From Streptomyces sp. TBY4 (GTDB lineage Bacteria > Actinomycetota > Actinomycetes > Streptomycetales > Streptomycetaceae), in NCBI RefSeq assembly GCF_024213195.1, contig NZ_JANAVF010000002.1, positions 372,001-436,000 of the forward strand: a stretch of 64,000 bases of DNA, read 5' to 3'. Shown here piece by piece: positions 25,176 through 34,585 of this stretch (positions within the stretch are counted from its first letter, which is position 1; the number at the start of each line of letters is the position of its first letter). A model generated the notes under the pieces. It ran no database searches, was not told the DNA's origin, and saw only the letters and a list, made by a program, of their open reading frames with translations. The position numbers and the translations under genes were made by a program.

Positions 25176-26255
25176 ATGTCGACCCTGCGGGTCACCGCCG
25201 AAGAGCTCGTAGTCCATCCGCACCCGAACGCCGACGCGCTGGAACTGGCGCAGGTCGGCCTCTACCGGGCAGTCGTGGCCAAAGACGCCTACCGGACGGG
25301 CGACTTCGCGCTCTACATCCCCGAACAGTCCGTCCTCCCCGCCGAGCTGATCGAGGAACTCGGACTGACCGGCCGCCTGGCCGGCTCCGCCGCCGACCGC
25401 GTCAAGGCCGTTCGGCTGCGCGGCGAACTGTCCCAGGGCCTCGTCTGCCTGCCGCGCGCCCTGCACGGCGTGGACCTCGCGCGGGCGGCCGAGGAGGGCA
25501 CGGACTTCGCCGGACTGCTCGGCGTCCTCAAATGGGTCCCGCCCGTCCCGACGATCATGAGCGGCGACGTGGAGTCGGCCCCCGAGCTGCTCCCGTGGGT
25601 GGACATCGAGAACATCCAGCGCTACCCGGACATCTTCGAGCCCGGCGAGCGGGTCGTCCTCACCGAGAAACTGCACGGCACCGCCTGCCTGTTGACCCAT
25701 CTGGCCGAAGACGGTCGGGTCCTGGTCTCGTCGAAGGGCTTCGGATCCCGGGGGCTGGCCCTGCGGGAGGACGAGCGCAACCTCTACTGGCGGGCCGTAC
25801 GCGGCCACGGGGTGCCCGAGGCCGCGGCCCGGCTGGCGGAACGGCTCGGGGCGACCCGGGTCGGGATCTTCGGCGAGGTGTACGGCAAGGGCGTCCAGGA
25901 CCTGGCGTACGGAACCGACGTACGAAGCACGGCCGACGCGCCCCCGGGGTACGCCGTCTTCGACGTCTCGGCCGAGATCGACGGCCAGGTGCACTGGCTG
26001 GACCCGGCGGAGGTCCTCAAGGAGTCCGGACTCCCCCTGGCGCCCCGCCTGTACGAAGGCCCGTACGACCTCGACAAGGTCCTGGAGCGGGCGAGCGGCC
26101 GGGAAACGGTGTCCGGCCGGGCCGTGCACCTGCGCGAGGGCGTAGTCATCCGTCCCGCGACGGAGCGCCACAGCCCCGTCCTCGGAGGCCGGGCCATAGC
26201 GAAGGCGATCAGCCCGGCGTACCTGACGCGCAAGGGGGGCACGGAGTACGAGTGA
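25176..26255 (+). CDS. RNA ligase, DRB0094/DraRnl family (Rnl5-type)
   Basis: 359 aa from ATG 25176 (CGAGGAG upstream). The N-terminal OB-like module (RVTAEELVVHPHPNADALELAQVGLYRAVVAKDAYRTGDFALYIPEQSVLP) distinguishes the Deinococcus DraRnl family. The nucleotidyltransferase motifs are motif I EKLHGT with Lys165, motif III FGEVYG (232-237), motif IV REGVVIRP (320-327) and motif V AKAIS (342-346). It seals 3'-OH/5'-phosphate ends in nicked RNA using ATP, by the family's established chemistry. An HD-domain gene follows 41 bases downstream. It is unrelated in domain layout to the second ligase at 37444-39264. Confidence 0.92.
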   Translation: MSTLRVTAEELVVHPHPNADALELAQVGLYRAVVAKDAYRTGDFALYIPEQSVLPAELIEELGLTGRLAGSAADRVKAVRLRGELSQGLVCLPRALHGVDLARAAEEGTDFAGLLGVLKWVPPVPTIMSGDVESAPELLPWVDIENIQRYPDIFEPGERVVLTEKLHGTACLLTHLAEDGRVLVSSKGFGSRGLALREDERNLYWRAVRGHGVPEAAARLAERLGATRVGIFGEVYGKGVQDLAYGTDVRSTADAPPGYAVFDVSAEIDGQVHWLDPAEVLKESGLPLAPRLYEGPYDLDKVLERASGRETVSGRAVHLREGVVIRPATERHSPVLGGRAIAKAISPAYLTRKGGTEYE

Positions 26256-26296
26256 GGCGGGGCGAGCAGCCATAGCCCCCGGGCTAGCCTGGTCGG

Positions 26297-26911
26297 ATGC
26301 TCCGATCCGACCCCCTCGCCCGCGCGCTCGACGCCCCGGCCGACCCGCCGCTGCGCCCGCTCCCGGAGGCCGTGGCCGCGCTGCTGCGCGAGTTGGCGGC
26401 GCCGCCCCGGCTGGCGGCGCACCTGCGGCTCGTGCACGACGTGGCGTACGCACTGACGGACTGGTTCGCCCGGTCCTGCCCGGAGCTGACCTTCGACCGC
26501 GAGGCCGTGCTCTTCGGCGCGGCCACGCACGACATCGGCAAGGTCGTGCACACGGCCGAACTCGAAGGCCCGGGGTCGGCGCACGAGCCGGCGGGGCGGG
26601 AGCTGCTCCTCGCGCACGGGTTCACCCCGGATCAGGCCCGCTTTGCCGCCACCCACGGCGCCTGGGAGGACCCGGCGGTGAGCCTTGAGGAGCTGCTGGT
26701 CAGCACTGCCGACAAGGTGTGGAAGGGCAAGCGGGTCGCAGGCCTGGAGGACCTGCTCATCGACCGTCTGCTACGGGCCTCCCCGCCAGGGGCCGAGCGC
26801 TGGGAGGTCTACCTCGCACTCGACCCGCTGCTCGCCGGGATCGCGGAAGGGGCAGACGCCCGCCTGGCCTTTCAGGCGGCCCACCCGGTCCGCGTCGGGC
26901 GAACCGGCTGA
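26297..26911 (+). CDS. HD-domain phosphohydrolase
   Basis: 204 aa. HD-superfamily metal ligands: His in RLVHDVAYALTDWF, HD in THDIGKVVHTAEL, a further His in ATHGAW, and Asp in STADKVWKGKR. It resembles nucleotide or oligonucleotide phosphohydrolases more than c-di-GMP HD-GYP enzymes. Immediate proximity to the RNA ligase (41 bases, same strand) suggests co-transcription and a role on RNA ends or nucleotides, but that is inference only. Confidence 0.82.
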   Translation: MLRSDPLARALDAPADPPLRPLPEAVAALLRELAAPPRLAAHLRLVHDVAYALTDWFARSCPELTFDREAVLFGAATHDIGKVVHTAELEGPGSAHEPAGRELLLAHGFTPDQARFAATHGAWEDPAVSLEELLVSTADKVWKGKRVAGLEDLLIDRLLRASPPGAERWEVYLALDPLLAGIAEGADARLAFQAAHPVRVGRTG

Positions 26912-26969
26912 GATCGCGGCAGCTCCGGGGGGCGGTCGGGCGCTGAGGGTGGGCGGCTACAGTGCCGAT

Positions 26970-28028
26970 ATGGACGCAGCGAGCACGGCCACCGGTACCG
27001 GCACCGGGACGGCCGCCGGTACCGGAACGGCCCCGACCCTGGAGGACGTGGCCCGGGCCGCCGGTGTGTCCCGGGCCACGGTGTCCCGGGTGGTGAACGG
27101 GGTCCGCAATGTGGACCCCGCCATCCAGCAGGCGGTCCAGCAGGCTGTCGCCGCGACCGGATACGTGCCGAACCGCGCGGCCCGCTCCCTGGTGACCCGC
27201 CGCTCCGGCGCGGTGGCGCTGGTGGTCTCGGGCGCGGGGGCGGACACCGGCCGGGTGTTCCAGGACCCCTTCTTCGGGCGGGTGGTGAGCGGGGTCGTAC
27301 GGGCCCTGCGCCCGCGCGGCGTGCATCCGGTGCTGCTGTTCGCCGACGGGGAGGCGGACCGCGCGCAGGTGGTCGCGTACCTCAGCCAGGGCGGTGCGGA
27401 CGGAGCCCTGCTCGTCACCACCGACGGCCGCGACCCGCTGCCCGGCCTGCTCGCGCGGGCCGGGCTGCCCGCGGTGCTCTTCGCCCGTCCGGCACCGGAG
27501 ATCCCGCTGGACTGGGTCGACCTGCGCCACCGCGAGGGCGGGGCGCTGGCCGCGCGGCACCTCCTCGCCCGGGGCTGCCGGCAGCTGGCCGCGATCGGCG
27601 GCCCGGCGGACGTCCCGGCGAGCCGGGACCGGGTGGAGGGCTTCCGGGAGGCGCTGGCCGGAACGCCGGTACGGGTGGCCGAGGCGGACTTCACGCTGGA
27701 CGGCGGCGAGCAGGCGATGCGCGCCCTCCTCGCCGAACACCCGGACCTGGACGGAGTGTTCGCGGCGAACGACCTGATGGCCCAGGGTGCCTGCCTGGTG
27801 CTGCGCGAACACGGCCGGCGGATCCCCGAGGACGTGGCGGTGGTCGGCTTCGACGACTCCGGCGCGGCGGTGGCGGCGCGTCCCCGGCTGACGACGGTCC
27901 GTCAGCCGGTGGAGGAGATGGCGGCGGAGATGGTCCGCCTCCTCCTGGACCGCGTGGCCGGAGCGGCCGCGGCGGACCCGGCGGCCGTGCTCTTCGACCC
28001 GGAGCTGGTGGTCCGCGACTCGGCGTGA
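26970..28028 (+). CDS. LacI-family transcriptional regulator
   Basis: 352 aa from ATG 26970. A Gly/Thr/Ala-rich N-terminal tail (ATGTGTGTAAGTGTAP) precedes the LacI helix-turn-helix TLEDVARAAGVSRATVSRVVNGVRNVDPAIQQAVQQAVAATGYVPNRAARSLVTRRS. The periplasmic-binding-like effector domain follows, with CRQLAAIGGPADVPASRDRVEGFREAL, GVFAANDLMAQG and PEDVAVVGFDDS. The ligand is probably a sugar. A LacI-type palindrome between two secreted-protein genes at 31973 is a candidate target. The ribosome site is weak. Confidence 0.9.
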   Translation: MDAASTATGTGTGTAAGTGTAPTLEDVARAAGVSRATVSRVVNGVRNVDPAIQQAVQQAVAATGYVPNRAARSLVTRRSGAVALVVSGAGADTGRVFQDPFFGRVVSGVVRALRPRGVHPVLLFADGEADRAQVVAYLSQGGADGALLVTTDGRDPLPGLLARAGLPAVLFARPAPEIPLDWVDLRHREGGALAARHLLARGCRQLAAIGGPADVPASRDRVEGFREALAGTPVRVAEADFTLDGGEQAMRALLAEHPDLDGVFAANDLMAQGACLVLREHGRRIPEDVAVVGFDDSGAAVAARPRLTTVRQPVEEMAAEMVRLLLDRVAGAAAADPAAVLFDPELVVRDSA

Positions 28029-28066
28029 GCGCCCCGCGGCACGGCGAGCCCCCGGACCGGGCACGC

Positions 28067-28318
28067 TCAGCAGTCGAAGGCCCACCAGCAGATGGAATTG
28101 CGCAACCGCTGGTCGTCGAGGACCAGTTCGCGGATCGGCTCCGGGAGCTGCTCGCGCTGCCACAGGCATTCCCGCCGCCCCGCGCCCATCGCGTGGCCGC
28201 CCGCCGCGCGCGACTGCGTCATCGTGACCTCGCCCCGCACCCGCGCCCGGGCGTGCTCGATCGCCTCACGCGGCCGCCGGTCCTCGGGCCGGACCGCCTC
28301 GAAGAGGCCGAGGACGTG
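28067..28318 (-). pseudogene. Remnant of a putative immunity-protein gene
   Basis: On the minus strand an 83-codon frame reads LGLFEAVRPEDRRPREAIEHARARVRGEVTMTQSRAAGGHAMGA, then REQLPEPIRELVLDDQRLRNSICW and a TGA at 28067-28069. This resembles the start and end of the Streptomyces family annotated as putative immunity protein. The frame is closed by TAG (28319-28321), there is no usable start, and the family's middle region appears to be missing between GAGRRE and CLWQRE. I infer a 5'-truncated gene with an internal deletion. It fills most of the 338-base gap between the LacI and ROK genes. Family recognition is from memory. Confidence 0.55.
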
Positions 28319-28366
28319 CTAGGCGCTCCTTCGGCGGGGCCGGCTCCCGGCAGCAGCCCCGGCACT

Positions 28367-29677
28367 CTACCCGCGTGCCGAACCGCCGCGGGTCCGGAGG
28401 GAGGTCTGCCAGCCCGGGGCCTCCGCCGCGGGCTCCGGGGGCGTGCGCCGGCCGCCCGTGGTGAAGAAGGCGGCCAGGGGGAGGGTGGCCGCGCCCACCG
28501 TGACCGCGTCCGGGCCCAGCGAGCCCATGTCGATGGTGACCCCGGCGGCCGGATGGCGCAGCGCGTAGCGCGTCGCGTGCTCCCGTACCGCCGGGAGGAT
28601 GTGCGGACCCAGCATCAGGCCCGCCCAGCCGCCGATCAGGATCCGCTCCGGCCGGAAGAGGTTGATCACGTCCGACAGGCCCGCGCCCAGGTACTCCGCG
28701 GTCTCGTCGAGGACCTCGCGGGCGACCGCGTCCCCGCTGCCCGCCGCCGCCAGCAGCGCGGCCACGCCGTCCTCCTCGTCCCCGCCGGCGACCGCGTCCC
28801 CGCCGCCGCCCCGTTCCGCCCACCGTGCGAGGAGGGACTCCGCCCCCGTGTACGCCTCCAGGCAGCCCAGCGCCCCGCAGCGGCAGCGCCGCCCGCGCAC
28901 CTGCACCGTGAGGTGGCCCCACTCCAGGGGCGCGCCCTCCGTGCCGGGCCCGTCCGGGGATCCGTCGGTGATCAGGCTCGCTCCGATGCCGGAGCCGAAG
29001 AGCACGACCACCGCGTCCCGGGCGCCGCGTCCCGCGCCGAACCACATCTCCGCCTGGCCGAGCGTGCGCGCCCCGTTGTCGATGAGGTACGGGACCCCGG
29101 GGGGTACGGCTCCCGTCGCGCGCAGCAGGGCCTCCAGCGGGACCGCGTCCCAGCCGATGGTCTGCCCGTGGACGACGGTCCCGCCGGGCGCGTCGCGGTC
29201 CACGATGCCGGGGACACCGATGCCGACCCCCAGCAGCCGGTCCGTGCCGACCCCGGCCCGCTCCAGGACGGTGGCGATCCCGCTCCGTACGTGGTCGACG
29301 ATCGGGCCGACGTCGTAGCAGCCTCGCGGCTTCAACGGCAGCTCGGTGCGCGCCAGTTCGGTCAAGGTCAGGTCGAACAGCTCGACCCTGACCCGGGTTT
29401 CGCCGACATCGACGCCGATCAGGTGCGCGCTGCCGGGCGCCACGCGCAGCAGCGTACGCGGGCGGCCGCCGTCCGAATCGACGATGCCGGCCTCTTCCAG
29501 CAGTCCGTCCGCGACGAGTTCACCGACCACGTTGCTGACGGACCCCGAGCTCAGCCCGGTCGCGGGTCCCAGTTCCTGCCGGCTCATGGGCGCGCCGAAG
29601 TACAACTGCCGCAGCACGGCGCTGCGGTTGCCCGTTCGCAGGTCCCGCACCGTACGTCCACCGCGCCCCGCCGCCAT
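28367..29677 (-). CDS. ROK-family transcriptional regulator
   Basis: 436 aa from ATG 29677, preceded by the strong site GGAAGGAG. N-terminal winged helix (RTGNRSAVLRQLYFGAPMSRQELGPATGLSSGSVSNVVGELVADGLLEE). The ROK sugar-kinase-like domain has LIGVDVGETRV, GVGIGVPGIVD, the zinc motif GH...CRCGALGCLEAYTG and IGGWAG. NagC/Mlc/XylR-type proteins bind sugars or sugar phosphates and control their uptake and breakdown. The internal Gly/Asp/Glu-rich insert (ERGGGGDAVAGGDEEDG) is unusual. No sugar transport genes are adjacent. Confidence 0.9.
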   Translation of the reverse strand: MAAGRGGRTVRDLRTGNRSAVLRQLYFGAPMSRQELGPATGLSSGSVSNVVGELVADGLLEEAGIVDSDGGRPRTLLRVAPGSAHLIGVDVGETRVRVELFDLTLTELARTELPLKPRGCYDVGPIVDHVRSGIATVLERAGVGTDRLLGVGIGVPGIVDRDAPGGTVVHGQTIGWDAVPLEALLRATGAVPPGVPYLIDNGARTLGQAEMWFGAGRGARDAVVVLFGSGIGASLITDGSPDGPGTEGAPLEWGHLTVQVRGRRCRCGALGCLEAYTGAESLLARWAERGGGGDAVAGGDEEDGVAALLAAAGSGDAVAREVLDETAEYLGAGLSDVINLFRPERILIGGWAGLMLGPHILPAVREHATRYALRHPAAGVTIDMGSLGPDAVTVGAATLPLAAFFTTGGRRTPPEPAAEAPGWQTSLRTRGGSARG

Positions 29678-29841
29678 CTGGCTCCTTCCGCCCTGACCTC
29701 CCTCGCAAGATACCCCGGCCGGTGGGGGTCCGGGCCCGATGCCGCCGCGCCGTACCCGCCGCTCCTCCCCGGGCGGGCGCGGGTCCTCGTGGTGGGATGG
29801 GGGCGGGGGCAAGCGACCGGCTCACGGAGAGGCGAGAAGGT

Positions 29842-30783
29842 ATGTCCGAGGACCAAGAGGGCACGATGCGGGCGATGACGTACGACAGGTACGGCGGAGT
29901 GGAGGTGCTCTCCGAGACCCGGATCCCGGTGCCCAAGGTCGGACCCAGCGAGGTCCTCGTCCGGGTCCGCTGCGCCTCCGTCAACCCCGTCGACTGGAAG
30001 ATCATGGCGGGCGGCCTCGACGGCCTCATGGACGTCGTGTACCCCGTCGTCCCGGGCTGGGACGTGGCCGGCACGGTCGAGTACGCGGGCATCGACACCC
30101 CCGAGTTCACCGCGGGCGACGAGGTCGTCGCCTATGCCCGCAAGGACTACGTCCACGGCGGCACCTTTGCCGAGTTCGTCACCGTGCCCGTACGGGCCCT
30201 CGCGCCCAAGCCCGTCTCCCTGACCTGGCAGCAGGCCGCGGGGCTGCCGCTGGCCGGCCTCACCGCCTACCAGCTGCTGACGCGCCTGGACACCGGCAAG
30301 GAGGACACCGTACTCGTGCACGGGGCCGCGGGCGGCGTCGGCTCCCTGGGCGTGCAGATCGCCCGGGCGCTCGGGGCCCGTGTCATCGGCACCGCCTCCG
30401 CGCGCAACCACGACCGGCTGCGGGAGCTGGGCTGCGAACCCGTCGAGTACGGGGACGGGCTCGCCGACCGGGTCCGCGCCCTGGCGCCCGACGGGGTCAC
30501 CGTCGTCGCCGACTTTGTCGGGGGAGTCCTCGACACGACCCTGGCTGTACTGGCCGAGGGCGGCCGGCACGCCTCCATCGCCGACCACACCGTCCTGGGC
30601 TCCGGGGGCCAGTGGATGTGGGTACGACCGGTCGGCGCCGACCTCGCCGAGCTGGGCCGGCTGGCCGACGCCGGGCAGCTCACCGTCACCGTCGCCGAGA
30701 CCTTCCCGCTCGCGGAACTTCCGGCCGCCTTCGAGCTCAGCCGGGAGGGGCACACCGCCGGGAAGATCGTCCTGGAGGTCTGA
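29842..30783 (+). CDS. NADP-dependent quinone-oxidoreductase-like (zinc-free MDR) enzyme
   Basis: 313 aa from ATG 29842; ATG 29866 (MRAMTYDRYGG) has AGAGGG upstream and is an equally plausible start. MDR features: GroES-like N-terminus RVRCASVNPVDWKIMAGG, GWDVAGTVEYAG, and the nucleotide-binding motif VHGAAGGVGSLGVQIARALGARVIGTASARNHDRLRELGCEPVEYGD. Catalytic zinc ligands are absent, as in quinone or enoyl reductases. It ends close to a convergent terminator. Confidence 0.88.
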   Translation: MSEDQEGTMRAMTYDRYGGVEVLSETRIPVPKVGPSEVLVRVRCASVNPVDWKIMAGGLDGLMDVVYPVVPGWDVAGTVEYAGIDTPEFTAGDEVVAYARKDYVHGGTFAEFVTVPVRALAPKPVSLTWQQAAGLPLAGLTAYQLLTRLDTGKEDTVLVHGAAGGVGSLGVQIARALGARVIGTASARNHDRLRELGCEPVEYGDGLADRVRALAPDGVTVVADFVGGVLDTTLAVLAEGGRHASIADHTVLGSGGQWMWVRPVGADLAELGRLADAGQLTVTVAETFPLAELPAAFELSREGHTAGKIVLEV

Positions 30784-30798
30784 CAGAGGTGGAGTCGT

Positions 30799-30839
30799 GG
30801 CCCCGCCACCCCGGCGGTCAGCGCCGGGGCGGCAGGGCC
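30799..30839. terminator. Bidirectional terminator between convergent genes
   Basis: 18-base arms (30799-30816 and 30822-30839) with a 5-nt loop. The inner 8 bp (CCCCGGCG/CGCCGGGG) are perfect and the full arms have two mismatches. It lies between the oxidoreductase stop (30783) and the DUF1996 gene stop (30848). Confidence 0.65.
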
Positions 30840-30847
30840 GGGGGTGG

Positions 30848-31921
30848 TTACGGGAGGCGGCCGTCGGGGCCCAGCACGGTGCCGGCCTCCGGGTGGAACT
30901 GGTCGTAGCCGCGGTTGTTGCACTGCAGCCCGCCCTTGATGCAGTGCTCGACCATGGCGTTCAGGGTGCGCTCGTCCCACGCGTTGAAGAAGTCGTAGTG
31001 GAAGGAGTGGCCGGACCCGCTGGAGAGCCTGACCTGCGACATGTCACCGCTGACCGGGAAGGCCATCTTGAACTCGACCATCGGGACGGCGACCGGGTGG
31101 GAGGTGGGGCAGACGTTGTCGTTGTTGCCCGGCTTCGCGACCGGGTAGGCCATGTGGGCCTTGTGGTCCGGCGTGTCGAGGTTCTTGCCGTCCCAGCAAC
31201 TGGGCGCCTGCATACGGATGTTGAGCTGGGTGCCGGCCGGGCAGTTGGCCGGGAACTCGGTGTTCTTGAAGCTGTCGCCGCACTCCCAGCCCTCGACCCA
31301 GCCCTTGTGCGAGCGGAACTCCGCGGCGGTCTGGGTCGGGCTGCCGACGAGGAAGCGCAGGCCCTTGGGGAAGGGGCGCACGCTCGTGTAGTCGGTGACC
31401 CCGGTCTTGTAGTAGATGACCTGGGGGCTGGTGGGCAGGATCTTCTGGTTGCCGTTGAAGAGCGTTGGCATCCAGTAGCCGGACAGGTCGCCGACCGCGG
31501 TACAGGCCGTGCCGCCGGCGCTCAGGGAGGCGGTGGTGCTGTTGGCGTCCGTGCCGGTGTTGCCCATGAAGGTGTGGTCGTGCGAAGCGCCGGGCCGGCC
31601 CGCGTACACGATCGGGTCGTCCGGTGCGGTCTTGGTGACCGAGCAGTTGGCCTGGAACTCGTGGAAGTACCGGTCCGGCGGGTTGTTCCAGGACGGGGTC
31701 ACGCCGGTGACCTGCGGAACGGCCGGGATGTAGCCGTCGCCGTCGGGGTCGTCGCCCCCGGCGACCGCCGCCACGGCGGAGTGGTCCATGTTCATGTGGA
31801 CGGCGCCGGAGTCCGGCGAGGCCTGTGCCGTGAGCGTGCCGGCGCCCAGGCCGGCGGCGGCCGTCACGGCGATGGCCGCCGAGACCAGGAATGCGGACAA
31901 GGTCCGCGGTCGCAGATGCAT
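30848..31921 (-). CDS. Secreted DUF1996 protein
   Basis: 357 aa; ATG 31921 follows AAGGAG. Signal peptide MHLRPRTLSAFLVSAAIAVTAAAGLGAGTLTAQA. The DUF1996 domain shows FHEFQANCSVTKTAPDDPIVYAGRPGASHDHTFMGNTGT, then YWMPTLFNG, SCWDGKNLDTPDHKAHMAYP, CPTSHPVAVPMVEFKMAFPV and HYDFFNAWDE, with several conserved His, Asp and Cys residues. It is common in actinomycetes and fungi next to carbohydrate-active genes, but its function is unproven. A LacI-type palindrome lies about 50 bases upstream. Confidence 0.9.
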   Translation of the reverse strand: MHLRPRTLSAFLVSAAIAVTAAAGLGAGTLTAQASPDSGAVHMNMDHSAVAAVAGGDDPDGDGYIPAVPQVTGVTPSWNNPPDRYFHEFQANCSVTKTAPDDPIVYAGRPGASHDHTFMGNTGTDANSTTASLSAGGTACTAVGDLSGYWMPTLFNGNQKILPTSPQVIYYKTGVTDYTSVRPFPKGLRFLVGSPTQTAAEFRSHKGWVEGWECGDSFKNTEFPANCPAGTQLNIRMQAPSCWDGKNLDTPDHKAHMAYPVAKPGNNDNVCPTSHPVAVPMVEFKMAFPVSGDMSQVRLSSGSGHSFHYDFFNAWDERTLNAMVEHCIKGGLQCNNRGYDQFHPEAGTVLGPDGRLP

Positions 31922-31972
31922 CGTTCAGCTCCTTGTAGAGGGAGGTGGGGGGGCGAGAGGGCGCCGGGTTGG

Positions 31973-31984
31973 GAGAGCGCTCTC
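31973..31984. promoter_or_regulatory. LacI-type palindromic operator
   Basis: GAGAGC-GCTCTC, a perfect 12-bp palindrome centred on CG, 52-63 bases upstream of the DUF1996 start and downstream of the terminator of the preceding secreted-protein gene. The shape matches operators bound by Streptomyces LacI-family sugar regulators, which centre on GCGC. The LacI gene at 26970 is a candidate binder. Confidence 0.5.
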
Positions 31985-32001
31985 TCGGATGGCCCGGAAA
32001 A

Positions 32002-32028
32002 CGCGGGGCGGCCGGTGGCCGCCCCGCG
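32002..32028 (-). terminator. Intrinsic terminator of the discoidin/beta-helix gene
   Basis: Perfect 12-bp stem CGCGGGGCGGCC (32002-32013) with its complement at 32017-32028 and a 3-nt loop, 21 bases past the stop of the minus-strand gene ending at 32049. Confidence 0.75.
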
Positions 32029-32048
32029 AGCCGGGGGTCAGGGGTGGA

Positions 32049-34259
<2,211 letters not shown>

Positions 34260-34585
34260 GCGGGGCTACTCCTGACGTTGTGGATCCGGGGGGGATCGAA
34301 GCGTGAGTGAACTGCCCGGCGCCGGGGCCGTCAAGGGTTTGAGCGTTCATGAACTGAAGATCCAATGAGGTGTCAAACACGCATCAGGCCTGTGAACTTG
34401 GAGTTTCTTCAATCCTTGTGAAAAGTATTGACGAAAAAACTTTGCACGACTCTACTGAGGCTCTGACCGCTCCGTCCCGCCATGCCCGCTGCGGCGGGGC
34501 GGAGCTCTGGCCGGGAACCTTCGTCCTGTTCGGAGGATGCGGTCCGAAGGGTGGTTGGGCGCTCCCGTGCGTTCGTTACTTGTCG
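34260..34585. other. 326-base AT-richer intergenic region with promoter-like elements
   Basis: Between the start of the discoidin gene and the end of the RNA-repair operon (both minus). 34340-34460 is the most AT-rich stretch of the window. On the minus strand a consensus -35 TTGACA lies at 34376-34371 with only a poor -10 (TTCATG, 17-bp spacing). On the plus strand TTGACG...TCTACT (17-bp spacing, near 34430-34458) would fire toward the RNA-repair genes in antisense. No ORF or strong hairpin. Confidence 0.4.

Noticed and set aside
28025..29878. Plus-strand 617-codon frame across the ROK gene
   Set aside because: Antisense shadow: composition is low-complexity while the minus strand has complete ROK motifs and a strong ribosome site.
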